Assembly: GCA_963839955.1 (NCBI GenBank)
Contig: CAWIXB010000001.1
Coordinates: 62,001 to 126,000, forward strand
Direction: 5' to 3'
Length of the DNA stretch: 64,000 bases
Source of the DNA: CAWIXB01 sp963839955
GTDB taxonomy: Bacteria > Actinomycetota > Actinomycetes > JACCUZ01
The notes beneath the pieces were generated by a model, which did no database searches, was not told the origin of the DNA, and worked only from the letters and a program-made list of their open reading frames with translations. This document shows positions 42,916-51,621 of this stretch, piece by piece; within the stretch, counting starts at the first letter, position 1, and each line of letters starts with the position of its first letter. Made by a program: the position numbers and the translations under genes.

Positions 42916-43491
42916 CTATGTCAGCGCCCCCACTAAGGCCCCGCAGAAGTCGCCCTTCTGGCCGCCGTGATTCACCTCGGAGAGAGTCTCGACGTACTCC
43001 CCGCCGGGCTCGCTGTCGCCCAGGGTGTCGAAGACGTCGGTCACCTTGAACACCCCGTTGCCGGAGAAGATCTGCCGACCCGAGGAGTCGAACATCTGGA
43101 ACCGCCCGGCATCCACCGAGGTGAACGCGTAGAGGTTCGGGTTGTTGACCGGGTCCACCTGCACTGCCTTGGTCTCTCGGAAGTTGCCGTGCGCGCGCGT
43201 CGTGACGAACGGCCCGTCCGGGTCACCGACCAACGTGATTGTCTCGGCGAATCGGAAGACGTCATGTGCCAGGAACGCCTGGGTTGACCCCTTCACCGGA
43301 TGGATCGAGAACCGCCCCGACACGACCGACTCGATGTGCACGTCCAGCCCGCACTCCTCCGTGTCGAAGCCGAACTCCGCCTCGTAGTGCCCCACCTTCT
43401 CGAACGGCTTGCCCGCCTGCGCCGGTCCAGCCATCCCTACCAGCAGCAGTCCGGTTGCAGCCAGTGCCGCTGTGATGCTTCTGATTCTCAT
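42916..43491 (-). CDS. Secreted conserved hypothetical protein
   Basis: A 191-residue protein with a signal peptide (ITAALAATGLLLVGMAGPAQA, cleaved after AQA) and a mature beta-rich region with two Cys (EECGLDV and GDFCGAL) that may form a disulfide. No domain is recognised. The mature part contains SGRFSIHPVKGSTQAFLAHD and ALVGALT. The promoter region contains a clear inverted repeat. The protein appears exported and probably acts outside the cell. Confidence 0.8.
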   Translation of the reverse strand: MRIRSITAALAATGLLLVGMAGPAQAGKPFEKVGHYEAEFGFDTEECGLDVHIESVVSGRFSIHPVKGSTQAFLAHDVFRFAETITLVGDPDGPFVTTRAHGNFRETKAVQVDPVNNPNLYAFTSVDAGRFQMFDSSGRQIFSGNGVFKVTDVFDTLGDSEPGGEYVETLSEVNHGGQKGDFCGALVGALT

Positions 43492-43505
43492 GCCCCACCC
43501 CTGTC

Positions 43506-43530
43506 GTCGGAGCTAGGACCCTAGTCCGAC
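43506..43530 (-). promoter_or_regulatory. Inverted repeat upstream of the secreted protein gene
   Basis: GTCGGAGCTAGG and CCTAGTCCGAC form a near-perfect inverted repeat (one bulged base, 1-2 base loop) 15 bp upstream of the ATG at 43491. It could be an operator or a leader hairpin. The rest of the 43531-43724 gap shows no gene. Confidence 0.4.
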
Positions 43531-43724
43531 ATTCGACATGACGAAACCCTGCTCAGAAGGTCGGGCCGCGTTTCCAAGCGGTCGTGTCAGCCGTCCGCAC
43601 AATGCCGGCTACCGCGGGTGAGGCTGCGGCTACCCGAGCCGCAGCACGATCACCCACGACGCACCAGTTTGAGCCTTGTGTCGCCGCCGGAGTCAGTCCC
43701 GCATACGCAATGGATCCGTGAGCC

Positions 43725-44747
43725 TCACCGTGCGAGTTCGGTGCGTACGCCGAGCAGGCGCACCGCCCTGTCGGGGGTGAACCGCTCCAGTGCCTCGAGC
43801 GCGGCCCGCTCGATCGTGTCGGCGTCAACGGTCGGCGTAGCCAGCGTGCGCGAGTGCGTCTCGGTGAAGAAGGGCACGTAGCGGACCTTCACCACAACGC
43901 GGACCGCCGGAGGTCCGCCGTCCGCGATCTCACCTGCGATGCGGCGCGCGAGGGCGACCACCTCGCGGCGTACCTCGTCCCAGTCGTCGATGTCGACCTG
44001 GTAGGTCACCTCGCGGCCGCGGCTCCTCGCCGTGTACGGCGTGTCGTCCACCGTCGCGCTGTCGCGACCCTGACCTAGCCGCAGCAGCCACGGTCCGTTG
44101 GTCGGACCGAACCGAGCGGCGAGCACGGCCTCGTCGGCCTCGGCCAGCTGCCGGACCGTGAGGATGCCCAGCTCCTGGAGCTTGCGCGCCGTCTTGCCAC
44201 CGATGCCCCAGAGCGCGCGGGTCGGCAGGTCGCCCAGCACCTCGAACCAGGTGTCACCGGTGATCCGGAAGACACCGGCCGGCTTGCCGAAGCCGTTCGC
44301 CAGCTTGGCCTGCAGCCGGTTCTGACCGATGCCCACGGTGCAGTCCAGCCCGGTCGCCTCACGCACGCGGTCCTGCGCCTGGCGTGCTGCCGACTCAGGG
44401 TCGTCGGTGTCGATCGCGAGGAACGCCTCGTCCCAGCCGAGCGGCTCGACGACTGTGCCGTCGCTGCGCAGTGCGGCCATCACCGCTGCGGACGCAGCCT
44501 CGTAGTGCTCGAAGTCGACGGGCAGGAACACCGCGTCCGGGATGCGCCGCGCTGCCGTGCGCAACGGCGTACCCGACCTGACACCGAGTGCCCGTGCCTC
44601 GTACGACGCTGTGCTGACCACACCGCGCTTGGTCGGGTCCCCGTCGCCGCCCACCACGACCGCCCGGCCGCGCAGCTCGGGGTGCCGCAGCACCTCGACC
44701 GCGGCCAGGAACTGGTCGAGGTCGACGTGCAGCACCCACCGGGACAC
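43725..44747 (-). CDS. dinB: DinB2-like Y-family DNA polymerase (Pol IV)
   Basis: A 340-residue error-prone DNA polymerase. The catalytic motifs are VLHVDLDQFLAAVE (Asp9 and Asp11) and WDEAFLAID, with the palm GIGQNRLQAKLANGFGKPAGVF and the thumb LPTRALWGIGGKTARKL. Two features point to the mycobacterial DinB2 type. First, residue 14 is Leu, where most Pol IV enzymes have a bulky aromatic steric gate. Second, the protein stops at LLGVRTELAR with no visible beta-clamp-binding tail. GTG 44747 gives the family numbering; an ATG at 44789 is possible. Confidence 0.93.
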   Translation of the reverse strand: MSRWVLHVDLDQFLAAVEVLRHPELRGRAVVVGGDGDPTKRGVVSTASYEARALGVRSGTPLRTAARRIPDAVFLPVDFEHYEAASAAVMAALRSDGTVVEPLGWDEAFLAIDTDDPESAARQAQDRVREATGLDCTVGIGQNRLQAKLANGFGKPAGVFRITGDTWFEVLGDLPTRALWGIGGKTARKLQELGILTVRQLAEADEAVLAARFGPTNGPWLLRLGQGRDSATVDDTPYTARSRGREVTYQVDIDDWDEVRREVVALARRIAGEIADGGPPAVRVVVKVRYVPFFTETHSRTLATPTVDADTIERAALEALERFTPDRAVRLLGVRTELAR

Positions 44748-44884
44748 CGCCCCAGTCTGCGGGAAAGGGGAGACCCCGCGGATCATCATCTGCGTTGAAG
44801 CACACCGACCGGTGATCGTTCGTGCCACATCGGCCGCGAAAACGGCCGTGGGGTCAGCCGATGGGGCACAAATGATCTTGACGA

Positions 44885-46012
44885 CTACGCCGCGACCTTG
44901 GTCCGCGCCCGCCGACTGGTCCGCGACCGCGACACGAGGTGCTTCACGACGTACTCCGCATCCCGGCCCGCGCCGCCGACGAGCATCGACGAGAACGCGA
45001 ACTGGAACGCCAGCCCGACGAAGTACAGCCCCGGCGCACTCTCCACGATGCCGCGCTGCTCAAGCGGCCAGCCGTGCTCATCCGTGATCGGCAGGTCGAT
45101 CCACGAGAAGTCCTGGCGGAAGCCCGTGCACCACACGACGTTCGTCACGTCGAGGACGCGGTCGCCGTCCAACACTGGCCGGCCGTCCTGCACGCCCGCG
45201 GTGCGCGCCGGCGTCATCTCGACGCCAACCCGGGCCAGGTCGGCCTTCTTCACCCGCAGCAGCGGCCCGCCGTGCATGCGGATCTCCTCGCGGATCTTCG
45301 GCCCGATCGGGGTGCGCATGGTGAGGACGTGCTTGGCGAGGAAGAACAGCACCGGGAAGGCGGCCTTCGCCGGCCGCTTGTCGAGATCGAACGGCATCTG
45401 CCCGTGGATGTGGCCGCTGAGCACCACCGGGTGCCCGGCCGTCCCTGCCTCGAACGCGATGTCGCCGCCGGAGTGGGACGCGCCCACGACGAGCACGCCG
45501 CCGGGCAGGAGCTGGTCCGGGCGCTTGTAGTCGCTCGAGTGCAGCTGGCGGATCTCAGGGCTCAGCTCGCCGGCGAACCCGGGCACGCTCGGCGTACGGC
45601 CGAAGGTGCCGGTGCCGACCACGACGTTGTCGCAGACGTACGACGAGCCGTCGGTGCAGGTGACGACGTAACGGTCGTCCTCGCGGTACACCCGCGCCAC
45701 CCGGACGCCGCCGCGGACCGGCAGGTCGAACCTCGCGCGGTAGGTCTCGAGGAAGTCGGCCATCTGGTCCTTGGTCGCGTACGCCGAGCGCTTGGCCGGG
45801 AACCGCATGCCGGGCAGCCCGGCCGCGCGGGCGGGGCTGTAGAGCCGCAGCGAGTCCCAGTGGCAGCGCCAGTTGTCGCCGACCCGCTCGTAGGAGTCGA
45901 GGACGATGTGCTCGCGCCCTGCGCGGGACAGGTGGTAGCTCGCCGACAGGCCGGCCTGACCCGCCCCGATGACCACGGTGTCGATGTGGGTGGCGCCGTT
46001 GATCGCGTCCAT
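44885..46012 (-). CDS. Flavin-containing monooxygenase-like oxidoreductase
   Basis: A 375-residue two-dinucleotide-domain oxidoreductase of the CzcO/FMO-like group. The FAD motif is VVIGAGQAGLSASYHL (12-27), followed by DNWRCHWDSLRLYSPARAAGLPGM, the NADPH motif GGVLVVGASHSGGDIAFEAG and the C-terminal VVWCTGFRQDFSWIDLP. It probably hydroxylates or reduces a small organic substrate. ATG 46012 was chosen. The 3' tail is Arg/Ser-rich. It is divergent from a PPOX protein with an inverted repeat between. Confidence 0.88.
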   Translation of the reverse strand: MDAINGATHIDTVVIGAGQAGLSASYHLSRAGREHIVLDSYERVGDNWRCHWDSLRLYSPARAAGLPGMRFPAKRSAYATKDQMADFLETYRARFDLPVRGGVRVARVYREDDRYVVTCTDGSSYVCDNVVVGTGTFGRTPSVPGFAGELSPEIRQLHSSDYKRPDQLLPGGVLVVGASHSGGDIAFEAGTAGHPVVLSGHIHGQMPFDLDKRPAKAAFPVLFFLAKHVLTMRTPIGPKIREEIRMHGGPLLRVKKADLARVGVEMTPARTAGVQDGRPVLDGDRVLDVTNVVWCTGFRQDFSWIDLPITDEHGWPLEQRGIVESAPGLYFVGLAFQFAFSSMLVGGAGRDAEYVVKHLVSRSRTSRRARTKVAA

Positions 46013-46104
46013 GATGGTGGCCTCCTTGTGACCTCGTCTCGAGGCTAGGAAGCGCCGGACGCCGCGACTTCCGCTGAACCACCCAACTTCGGCCGCGTGG
46101 GGCA

Positions 46105-46120
46105 TGGGCATTTTTGCCCA
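46105..46120. promoter_or_regulatory. Inverted repeat in the monooxygenase/PPOX divergent promoter
   Basis: TGGGCA-TTTT-TGCCCA is a perfect inverted repeat in the 185-bp divergent gap, 93 bp from the monooxygenase start and 78 bp from the PPOX start. It may bind a regulator shared by both genes. Confidence 0.4.
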
Positions 46121-46197
46121 GCGGGCTTCCGGATGTCGAGAATGTGGCGCTGGCTCCGTCCCAGGTCTGACCAGCGACCAACTACGGAGGAGTAGCC

Positions 46198-46698
46198 GTG
46201 CAGCCGAACGAGATCACCGAGATCCTGAACCGACCGCTCAGCCAGGAGCTGCTGGCTCGCGACCTGACGCGCCTGGCCTACGTCGCCAAGGACGGCACGC
46301 CCCGCACCGTCCCGATCGGGTTCACCTGGAACGGCTCGGAGATCATCATGTGCACGCCGAAGAACGCCCCGAAGCTCGCGTCCCTGCGCGAGAACCCGGC
46401 GGTTGCCCTGACGATCGACACCGAGGTGCACCCGCCCAAGATCCTGCTCATCCGCGGCCGGGCCGAGCTGGACTTCGTCGATGGCATTCCCGACGAGTTC
46501 CTCGAGGCGAACAGCACCTACGAGATGACCCCCGAGCAGCGGGTCGTCTGGGAGAAGGAGGTGCGCTCGCTCTACCACGACGGCATGGTCCGGGTCGTCG
46601 TGACCCCGACCTGGGCGAAGCTCATCGACTTCGAGTCGACCTTGCCGATCGCGGTCGAGCAGCTGGTCCGACAGCGGGAGGAGCGTCAGCGCGCCTGA
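46198..46698 (+). CDS. Pyridoxamine 5'-phosphate oxidase-like protein
   Basis: A 166-residue split-barrel protein: DLTRLAYVAKDGTPRTVPIGF, NAPKLASLRENPAVALTID and VRVVVTPTWAKLIDFESTLPIAVEQL. Relatives bind F420 or FMN or act as heme-utilisation-like proteins; the reaction is unknown. The start is GTG 46198 with CGGAGGAG upstream. It converges with the LuxR gene. Confidence 0.85.
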   Translation: MQPNEITEILNRPLSQELLARDLTRLAYVAKDGTPRTVPIGFTWNGSEIIMCTPKNAPKLASLRENPAVALTIDTEVHPPKILLIRGRAELDFVDGIPDEFLEANSTYEMTPEQRVVWEKEVRSLYHDGMVRVVVTPTWAKLIDFESTLPIAVEQLVRQREERQRA

Positions 46699-46727
46699 GC
46701 GGCTGTGCGGTCGCGTGCTGGCAGACC

Positions 46728-48380
46728 TCAGCCGATCATGTGGTGCTCGTACGCGTACGCCGTGGCAGCCGACCGCGACGACAGTCCGAGCTTGACGAAG
46801 ATGTTGCTGACGTGGCGGGCGACCGTCCGCTCGCTCAGCACCAGCTCGGCGGCGACGGCCTGGTTGGTCATGCCCGTCGCGACGAGACGAAGCACCTGGA
46901 GCTCGCGCGGGCTCAGCCCGGCGCCGGTGTCGAGCGGCGGTGACGGGTCCAGCCGGTCCAGCTCGTCGAGGTCGGGCTTCGCGCCGAGCTCGACGAACAC
47001 TGCACGGGCGGCATCGACGTCGAGCTCCGCTGTGTCGTCGTCACCGAGGGCCCGGCGGGCCCGGCCGATCAGCACGCGGGTGCGCGCCCCGTCGTACCTA
47101 AGTCCGAGGGCGCGCCATCCCGCACTCGCCTCGCGCAGCGCGTCCAGCGCGGCCTGCGCCTCGCCCTCGGCGAGCAGCACCGCGCCCCGCGCATGGCCGG
47201 CCATCGCCGCCAGCAGCGGCGCCTCGGCGTCCGCAATGTCGGTCAGCTCGTCGGATGCGGTGCGAGCCGTGGCGACGTCCTCGTTGACGAGCGCGATCTC
47301 GACGTACGCCGCGAGGATCCGGGCCCGGATCAGCCGGTCGGTCACCTCGTTGGACGCCCCGCGGATCGCGGCTACGGCTGCGGCGAGGCGGCCTTGAGCG
47401 AGGCGCAGCAGCGCCAGTCCCGGCTGCGGGTAGTGCCCGCACTCGCTGGCCTTGCGATAGGCGGCCTCGGCCTCGTCCGTCTCGCCGCGCAGCCGGTGCA
47501 GCTCGCCCATCTGGTACATCGCCGCACCGAGCGCGGGCTGAACGGTCGGCGTGGACAGCCAGTGGCAGGCCTGCCGCGCCTCTTGCATGGCTTCGGGCCA
47601 GGCGCCCGTCTGCTGCATCACCTGGGAACGATGCACGAGGCACTGCCCGCGGAAGGGCACCAGTTCGGGCTGGCGCGCGCTCCATCGGGTGAGGGCGGCG
47701 GTCCACTCGTGCGCCCGGCGCAGGTCGAAGACGTCGTGGCAGGTCTCGATCACGGCGCAGTAGATCAGCCCGGTCACGAGCGGTCCGGCCTCGTCGGCCG
47801 CGACCGCTGCCATCACCTCGTCGATCAGAGCGAACCCGCCCGCCCGGTCGCCCGCGCGGATCAGCGACTGGCCCTGGCCGTGGCGGGCGAGCGCGATCAG
47901 GTCGCGGTCGGCGAAACGGTCGCCGATGGTGCCGGCCTGTGCGAAGATCTCGTACGCCGCGGCGGGCCCGCCCCCGAACAACGTGGCGAACGCCGTCGGA
48001 AGCAGCAGGAGTCCTCGCTCGGCGCAGTCGAGTTTCCCGTCGTCGACCAGCCGCTGTCCCCGCGCGATCCATCCGCCGGCGCGGGCTACTTCGCCGTGAT
48101 AGTTCAGGCTCATGCCGAGCCAGAACGCGCACCGGGCGGCCCTGACAGGGTCGTTGTTGAGCAGGTGCGCCTGGTGCGCTCGCTCCAGGGTCTCCAAGCT
48201 CTGCGCGTCGCGGCCGGAGAGGTAGGCAGCCAGGGAGAGCCGCTCGAGGTCGTCGGCGTCGAGCGGTGACTGCCCGTCGGCCACGGTCAGCTCGTCGGAC
48301 GCGGTGGCCCACGCCTCCCGCTCGAAGGCCTCCCGTCCCCGGTCCAGCGCAGTGGTCGTCGTGGTCACCTCCTCTGTCAA
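46728..48380 (-). CDS. LuxR-type transcriptional regulator with TPR-like domain
   Basis: A protein of about 550 residues. The N-terminal 440 residues are helical TPR/MalT-like repeats (REAFEREAWATASDELTVADGQSPLD, WPEAMQEARQACHWL and EAEAAYRKASECGHYPQPGLALL). The C-terminal LuxR helix-turn-helix is LSPRELQVLRLVATGMTNQAVAAELVLSERTVARHVSNIFVKLG. There is no ATPase motif. The TTG start at 48380 overlaps the kinase stop (TTGA); GTG 48368 is the next candidate. It is the last gene of the signalling operon, so it may be the transcriptional output. Confidence 0.85.
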   Translation of the reverse strand: MTEEVTTTTTALDRGREAFEREAWATASDELTVADGQSPLDADDLERLSLAAYLSGRDAQSLETLERAHQAHLLNNDPVRAARCAFWLGMSLNYHGEVARAGGWIARGQRLVDDGKLDCAERGLLLLPTAFATLFGGGPAAAYEIFAQAGTIGDRFADRDLIALARHGQGQSLIRAGDRAGGFALIDEVMAAVAADEAGPLVTGLIYCAVIETCHDVFDLRRAHEWTAALTRWSARQPELVPFRGQCLVHRSQVMQQTGAWPEAMQEARQACHWLSTPTVQPALGAAMYQMGELHRLRGETDEAEAAYRKASECGHYPQPGLALLRLAQGRLAAAVAAIRGASNEVTDRLIRARILAAYVEIALVNEDVATARTASDELTDIADAEAPLLAAMAGHARGAVLLAEGEAQAALDALREASAGWRALGLRYDGARTRVLIGRARRALGDDDTAELDVDAARAVFVELGAKPDLDELDRLDPSPPLDTGAGLSPRELQVLRLVATGMTNQAVAAELVLSERTVARHVSNIFVKLGLSSRSAATAYAYEHHMIG

Positions 48381-49774
48381 CGCGATGCCGGGGGGCGCCG
48401 CGGCAGCCGGACCCGCAGCACCGTCTCGCCCGGTTGTACGTCGATGGTGATCTCACCACCATGTCGATCGACGACGATGCGACGGGAGATGTCCAGACCG
48501 AGGCCGGTGCCCTTTCCCACGCCCTTCGTGGTGAAGAAGGGCTCGAACGCGTGACCCTGCACCTCGTGGCTCATCCCGGTGCCGGTGTCACCGATCTCCA
48601 CCACCACGGCGTCGTTGTCGGTGCGCGTCGACACCCGCAGCGTGCCATTGCCCGCCATCGCGTCGATGGCGTTGTCGATGAGGTTCGTCCACACCTGGTT
48701 GAGCTCGCCGGCAGCCGCGTCGATCGGTGGGACGTCGGCGCCGTAGTCGCGCACGACGGTGACCTTCGCCGGGATCCGGTGCGACAGCATCACCAGGGTG
48801 CTCTCCAGTCCTTCGGCGACATCGGTCTGCTGCATCGACGCCCGGTCGAGCTGCGAGTAGGACTTCACTGCCGCGACCAGCTCGGAGATGCGCCGGGTCG
48901 ACTCCTTCACCTCGCCCAGCAGCGTCGTCGCCGACAGGGTGCTCGCCACCCATTCCAGTCCTGGTTCGAGAGCGTGGCTGCCGAGTACCAAGGCTGCCCG
49001 GTCACACCACGCGGTGTCGACGCCCGCAGCGGCGAGCGGCTGCGCGATCTGCCAGTCCCTCTCGACGCCGTGGCGGGACAGCCAGGTCGACAGTGCGTCC
49101 TCGCGATCGGCCTGTGCCATGGCGCTTTCGGTCGCCGCCGGCGGTTTGATCTCGCGGCGAAGCGCGTCGAGCTCGAGGAACTGGTCGGCGGCGATCGACC
49201 CTGCCGCGAGCCGTCCGAGGGAGGACAGCAACACGTCGCACGCGTCACCGAGAGCGTCGACGGCGCGCGTCGCCGCCGCGGCCGGGTTGTTGATCTCGTG
49301 CGCGAGTCCGGCCGCCAGGGTGCCCAGGGCGACGAGGGCCTCCCGCTGTCGGGTCACGGCCTCGAAGTTGCGCGCGGTGCGGAACAGTCCCTCGATGAGG
49401 TGCGCAGCGAACGGGAACGAGTCGCTCGACCACTTCCGCAACGACTCGGCCGGCACTCGCAGGACCCGGCCGGCCACCGAGGCTCGGCCCGTCGCGAGAT
49501 AGACGCCGTTGTCGTCCCAGGCGCGGAAACCACCGGCCCAGCGTCCCGGGCACGTCCATCGCCCCGAGCACCGTCTCCTCGCGACCGACATGGCGGACCA
49601 GGTCGACCCTGCCCCTCCACGAGGACCCACCAGAACTCGGCGGCACCGCCCTCGCGGAAGAGCTCGTCGCCGGGCCCGAAGCGCACCTCGGTGCCGAGCT
49701 CGATCAGCTCGAGCAGGTCGTCGTCGCTCGAGCCCTTCGAAGAGGTTGAGGGGGCGCAGGTCGTCGAGCTGCAT
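48377..49774 (-). CDS. Histidine kinase with N-terminal cyclic-nucleotide-binding domain (three frame breaks)
   Basis: A protein of about 465 residues. The N-terminal CNMP-like domain reads MQLDDLRPLNLFEGL, then (next frame) VRFGPGDELFREGGAAEFWWVLVEGQ, then VDLVRHVGREETVLGAMDVPG. The C-terminal kinase has the H-box ALGTLAAGLAHEINNPAAA, N-box LNQVWTNLIDNAIDAMAGN and G-boxes GDTGTGM and GKGTGLGLDISRRIV. Frame breaks near 49729, 49608 and 49526 are all fixed by removing one base, so sequence error is likely. The start ATG overlaps the upstream TGA (TGATG). No membrane helix is seen, so it is a soluble sensor. It is the likely partner of the fused regulator upstream. Confidence 0.85.
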   Translation of the reverse strand: MQLDDLRPLNLFEGLERRRPARADRARHRGALRARRRALPRGRCRRVLVGPRGGAGSTWSAMSVARRRCSGRWTCPGRWAGGFRAWDDNGVYLATGRASVAGRVLRVPAESLRKWSSDSFPFAAHLIEGLFRTARNFEAVTRQREALVALGTLAAGLAHEINNPAAAATRAVDALGDACDVLLSSLGRLAAGSIAADQFLELDALRREIKPPAATESAMAQADREDALSTWLSRHGVERDWQIAQPLAAAGVDTAWCDRAALVLGSHALEPGLEWVASTLSATTLLGEVKESTRRISELVAAVKSYSQLDRASMQQTDVAEGLESTLVMLSHRIPAKVTVVRDYGADVPPIDAAAGELNQVWTNLIDNAIDAMAGNGTLRVSTRTDNDAVVVEIGDTGTGMSHEVQGHAFEPFFTTKGVGKGTGLGLDISRRIVVDRHGGEITIDVQPGETVLRVRLPRRPPASR

Positions 49775-51438
49775 CACATCGTCGCCAGGTAGCGGTGCAC
49801 GAGATAGACCGACATGGCGCCCTCGCCGACGGCCGACGCCACGCGCTTCATCGAGTCGAGTCGTACGTCGCCGGCGGCGAACACTCCGGGCACGCTGGTC
49901 TCCAGGGCGAACGGCGCCCGGGTCAACGGCCATGACCGCGGACTGCGACGTAGGCGAGGAGATCCTGCCCGGTGATGACGAAGCCCTTGCTCGTCGCGGA
50001 CGACCGTGGAGCCCAGCCAGTCGGTGCGCGGCGATGCTCCGATGAAGACGAACAGCCAGCTCGTCGGCAGCTCCTCCTCCGCGCGGGTGTCGCGGTCGAC
50101 CAGCGTGATTGCCTCCAGATGGCCGTCGCCGCGAGCGCTGCCGACCTCGCTGCGGAGCCGCACCTCGATGTTCTGCCTCGGCCCGGATGCGCGCGACGAG
50201 GTAGAGCGACATGGTGTTCTCGAGCGCGTCACCGCGCACGACGAGCACCACGCGTTTCGCGTAGCGGGCCAGGTTCAGGGCCGCCTGACCGGCCGAGTTG
50301 GCCGCGCCCGACGACGTACACGTCGTCGCCCTGGCACTGCATCGCTTCGCTCGCCGTCGCGCCGTAGTACACGCCGCGACCCGAGAGCGCCTCGATGCCG
50401 GGCGCCTCGAGCCGCCGGTACGACACTCCGGTCGCCACCAGCAACGCGCGCGCCTCCAGCTCTCCGGCGTCGCCGAGGCGCACCGCGCGCACCGGCCCTC
50501 TCACCTCGAACGACATGACGTCGCGGGCCAGCACCATCTCGGCCCCGAACCGCACTGCCTGGGCGACAGCGCGGTGGGTGAGGTCGGCGCCGGACAGGCC
50601 CTTCGGGAAGCCGAGGTAGTTCTCGATCGAGGCGCTCTGGCCGGCCTGGCCGCCGGGTGCTTCCCGTTCGACCACGACGGTCCGCAGGCCCTCGGACGCG
50701 CCGTACACCGCGGCGGCGAGGCCGGCCGGACCGCCGCCGACGATGCACAGGTCGTAGAGCGGTTGCTCGGCGCGGGTGCGCAGGCCGAGCGCGCCGGCGA
50801 GGTCGAGGGTCGACGGGGACCGGAGGACGTCGTGGTCGGGCACGAGGACGAGCGGGAGGTCGTCGAGCCCGGCGTTGCGCGAGCTCCTGCAGCTGTTGCG
50901 CCTCGTCGTCCCTGTCGATGTCGAGCCACCGGTAGGGCACGTGGTTGCGGGCGAGGAACGTCTTGACGTCGTGGCTGTGCTCCGACCAGCGGTGCCCCAC
51001 CACCCGCACGTCGCCGGTGTCCTGCGGGTGCGCCTGCTGCCAGTCGCCCAGCAGGTCGTCGATGACGGGGTAGAGCCGCTCGGCCGGCGGGTCCCACGGC
51101 TTGAGCAGGTAGTAGTCGAGCCCGATGTCGTTGATCGCCTTGATCGCGACGTCGGTGTCGGCGTACGCCGTGAGCAGCAAGAACTTGGCGTCGGGTGCCT
51201 GGCTCCGGGCCTGGCCGAGCATCTCGATGCCCGTCATCTCCGGCATCCGCTGGTCGCTGGCGATCAGCGCCACGGGCCGGTCGCGCAGCACCAGCTCGGC
51301 GAGGATCTCGAGCGCCTCCGCGCCCGAGGTCGCCCGCAGGATGCTGTAGTCCGACCCGTACTGGGCCCGGAGGTCGCGGCTGATCGCCTGCGACACCATC
51401 GGGTCGTCGTCGACCGTGAGGATTGCCGGTTTCGTCAT
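49774..51438 (-). CDS. Fused response regulator / glutaredoxin-like / thioredoxin-reductase-like protein (frame breaks)
   Basis: A three-part protein of about 550 residues. The receiver domain (1-125) has acidic ILTVDDDP, phospho-acceptor Asp62 in IASDQRMP, LLLTAYAD and the Lys of LLKPWD. Next is a glutaredoxin-like fold (about 140-220, VRVVGHRWSEHSHDVKTFL to DLPLVLVPDHD). Third is an FAD/NAD(P)H module with YDLCIVGGGPAGLAAAVYG, PGGQAGQSASIENYLGFP and VPGVFAAGDVR. The Grx CxxC is replaced by SEHS and the TrxR CATC by YGATA, so no redox disulfide remains. Breaks near 50880, 50309, 50177 and 49979 (one extra base each) and one opposite near 49930 look like sequence errors. First gene of the operon. 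Confidence 0.85.
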
Positions 51439-51571
51439 AGGCAGCGCCTCCGGGCGTCCACGTGGTCGACGAGCCGGGTATGTCGATGTCGCCGCGAGCG
51501 TACCGCCGCGGGTGTGCCCGGATGCCCAAACGACGTGGTCAGCCTCGCCGGCCCGCCCGTGCCGAGCCATC

Positions 51572-51597
51572 TCATCGGTTCCTCTCGTAACCGATGA
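51572..51597 (-). terminator. Hairpin after the rec operon
   Basis: TCATCGGTT and AACCGATGA are perfect 9-bp arms around an 8-base loop, 25 bp beyond the recD stop. It may end the recCBD transcript, or act as an operator for the signalling operon starting 134 bp further. Confidence 0.5.
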
Positions 51598-51621
51598 TAA
51601 GAACCGGGCTAGTCGTCGGCT

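Noticed and set aside
49774..51438. Programmed frameshifting as the explanation for the split frames
   Set aside because: There are five breaks in one gene and similar breaks in unrelated neighbours, with no shared slippery sequence or downstream structure.
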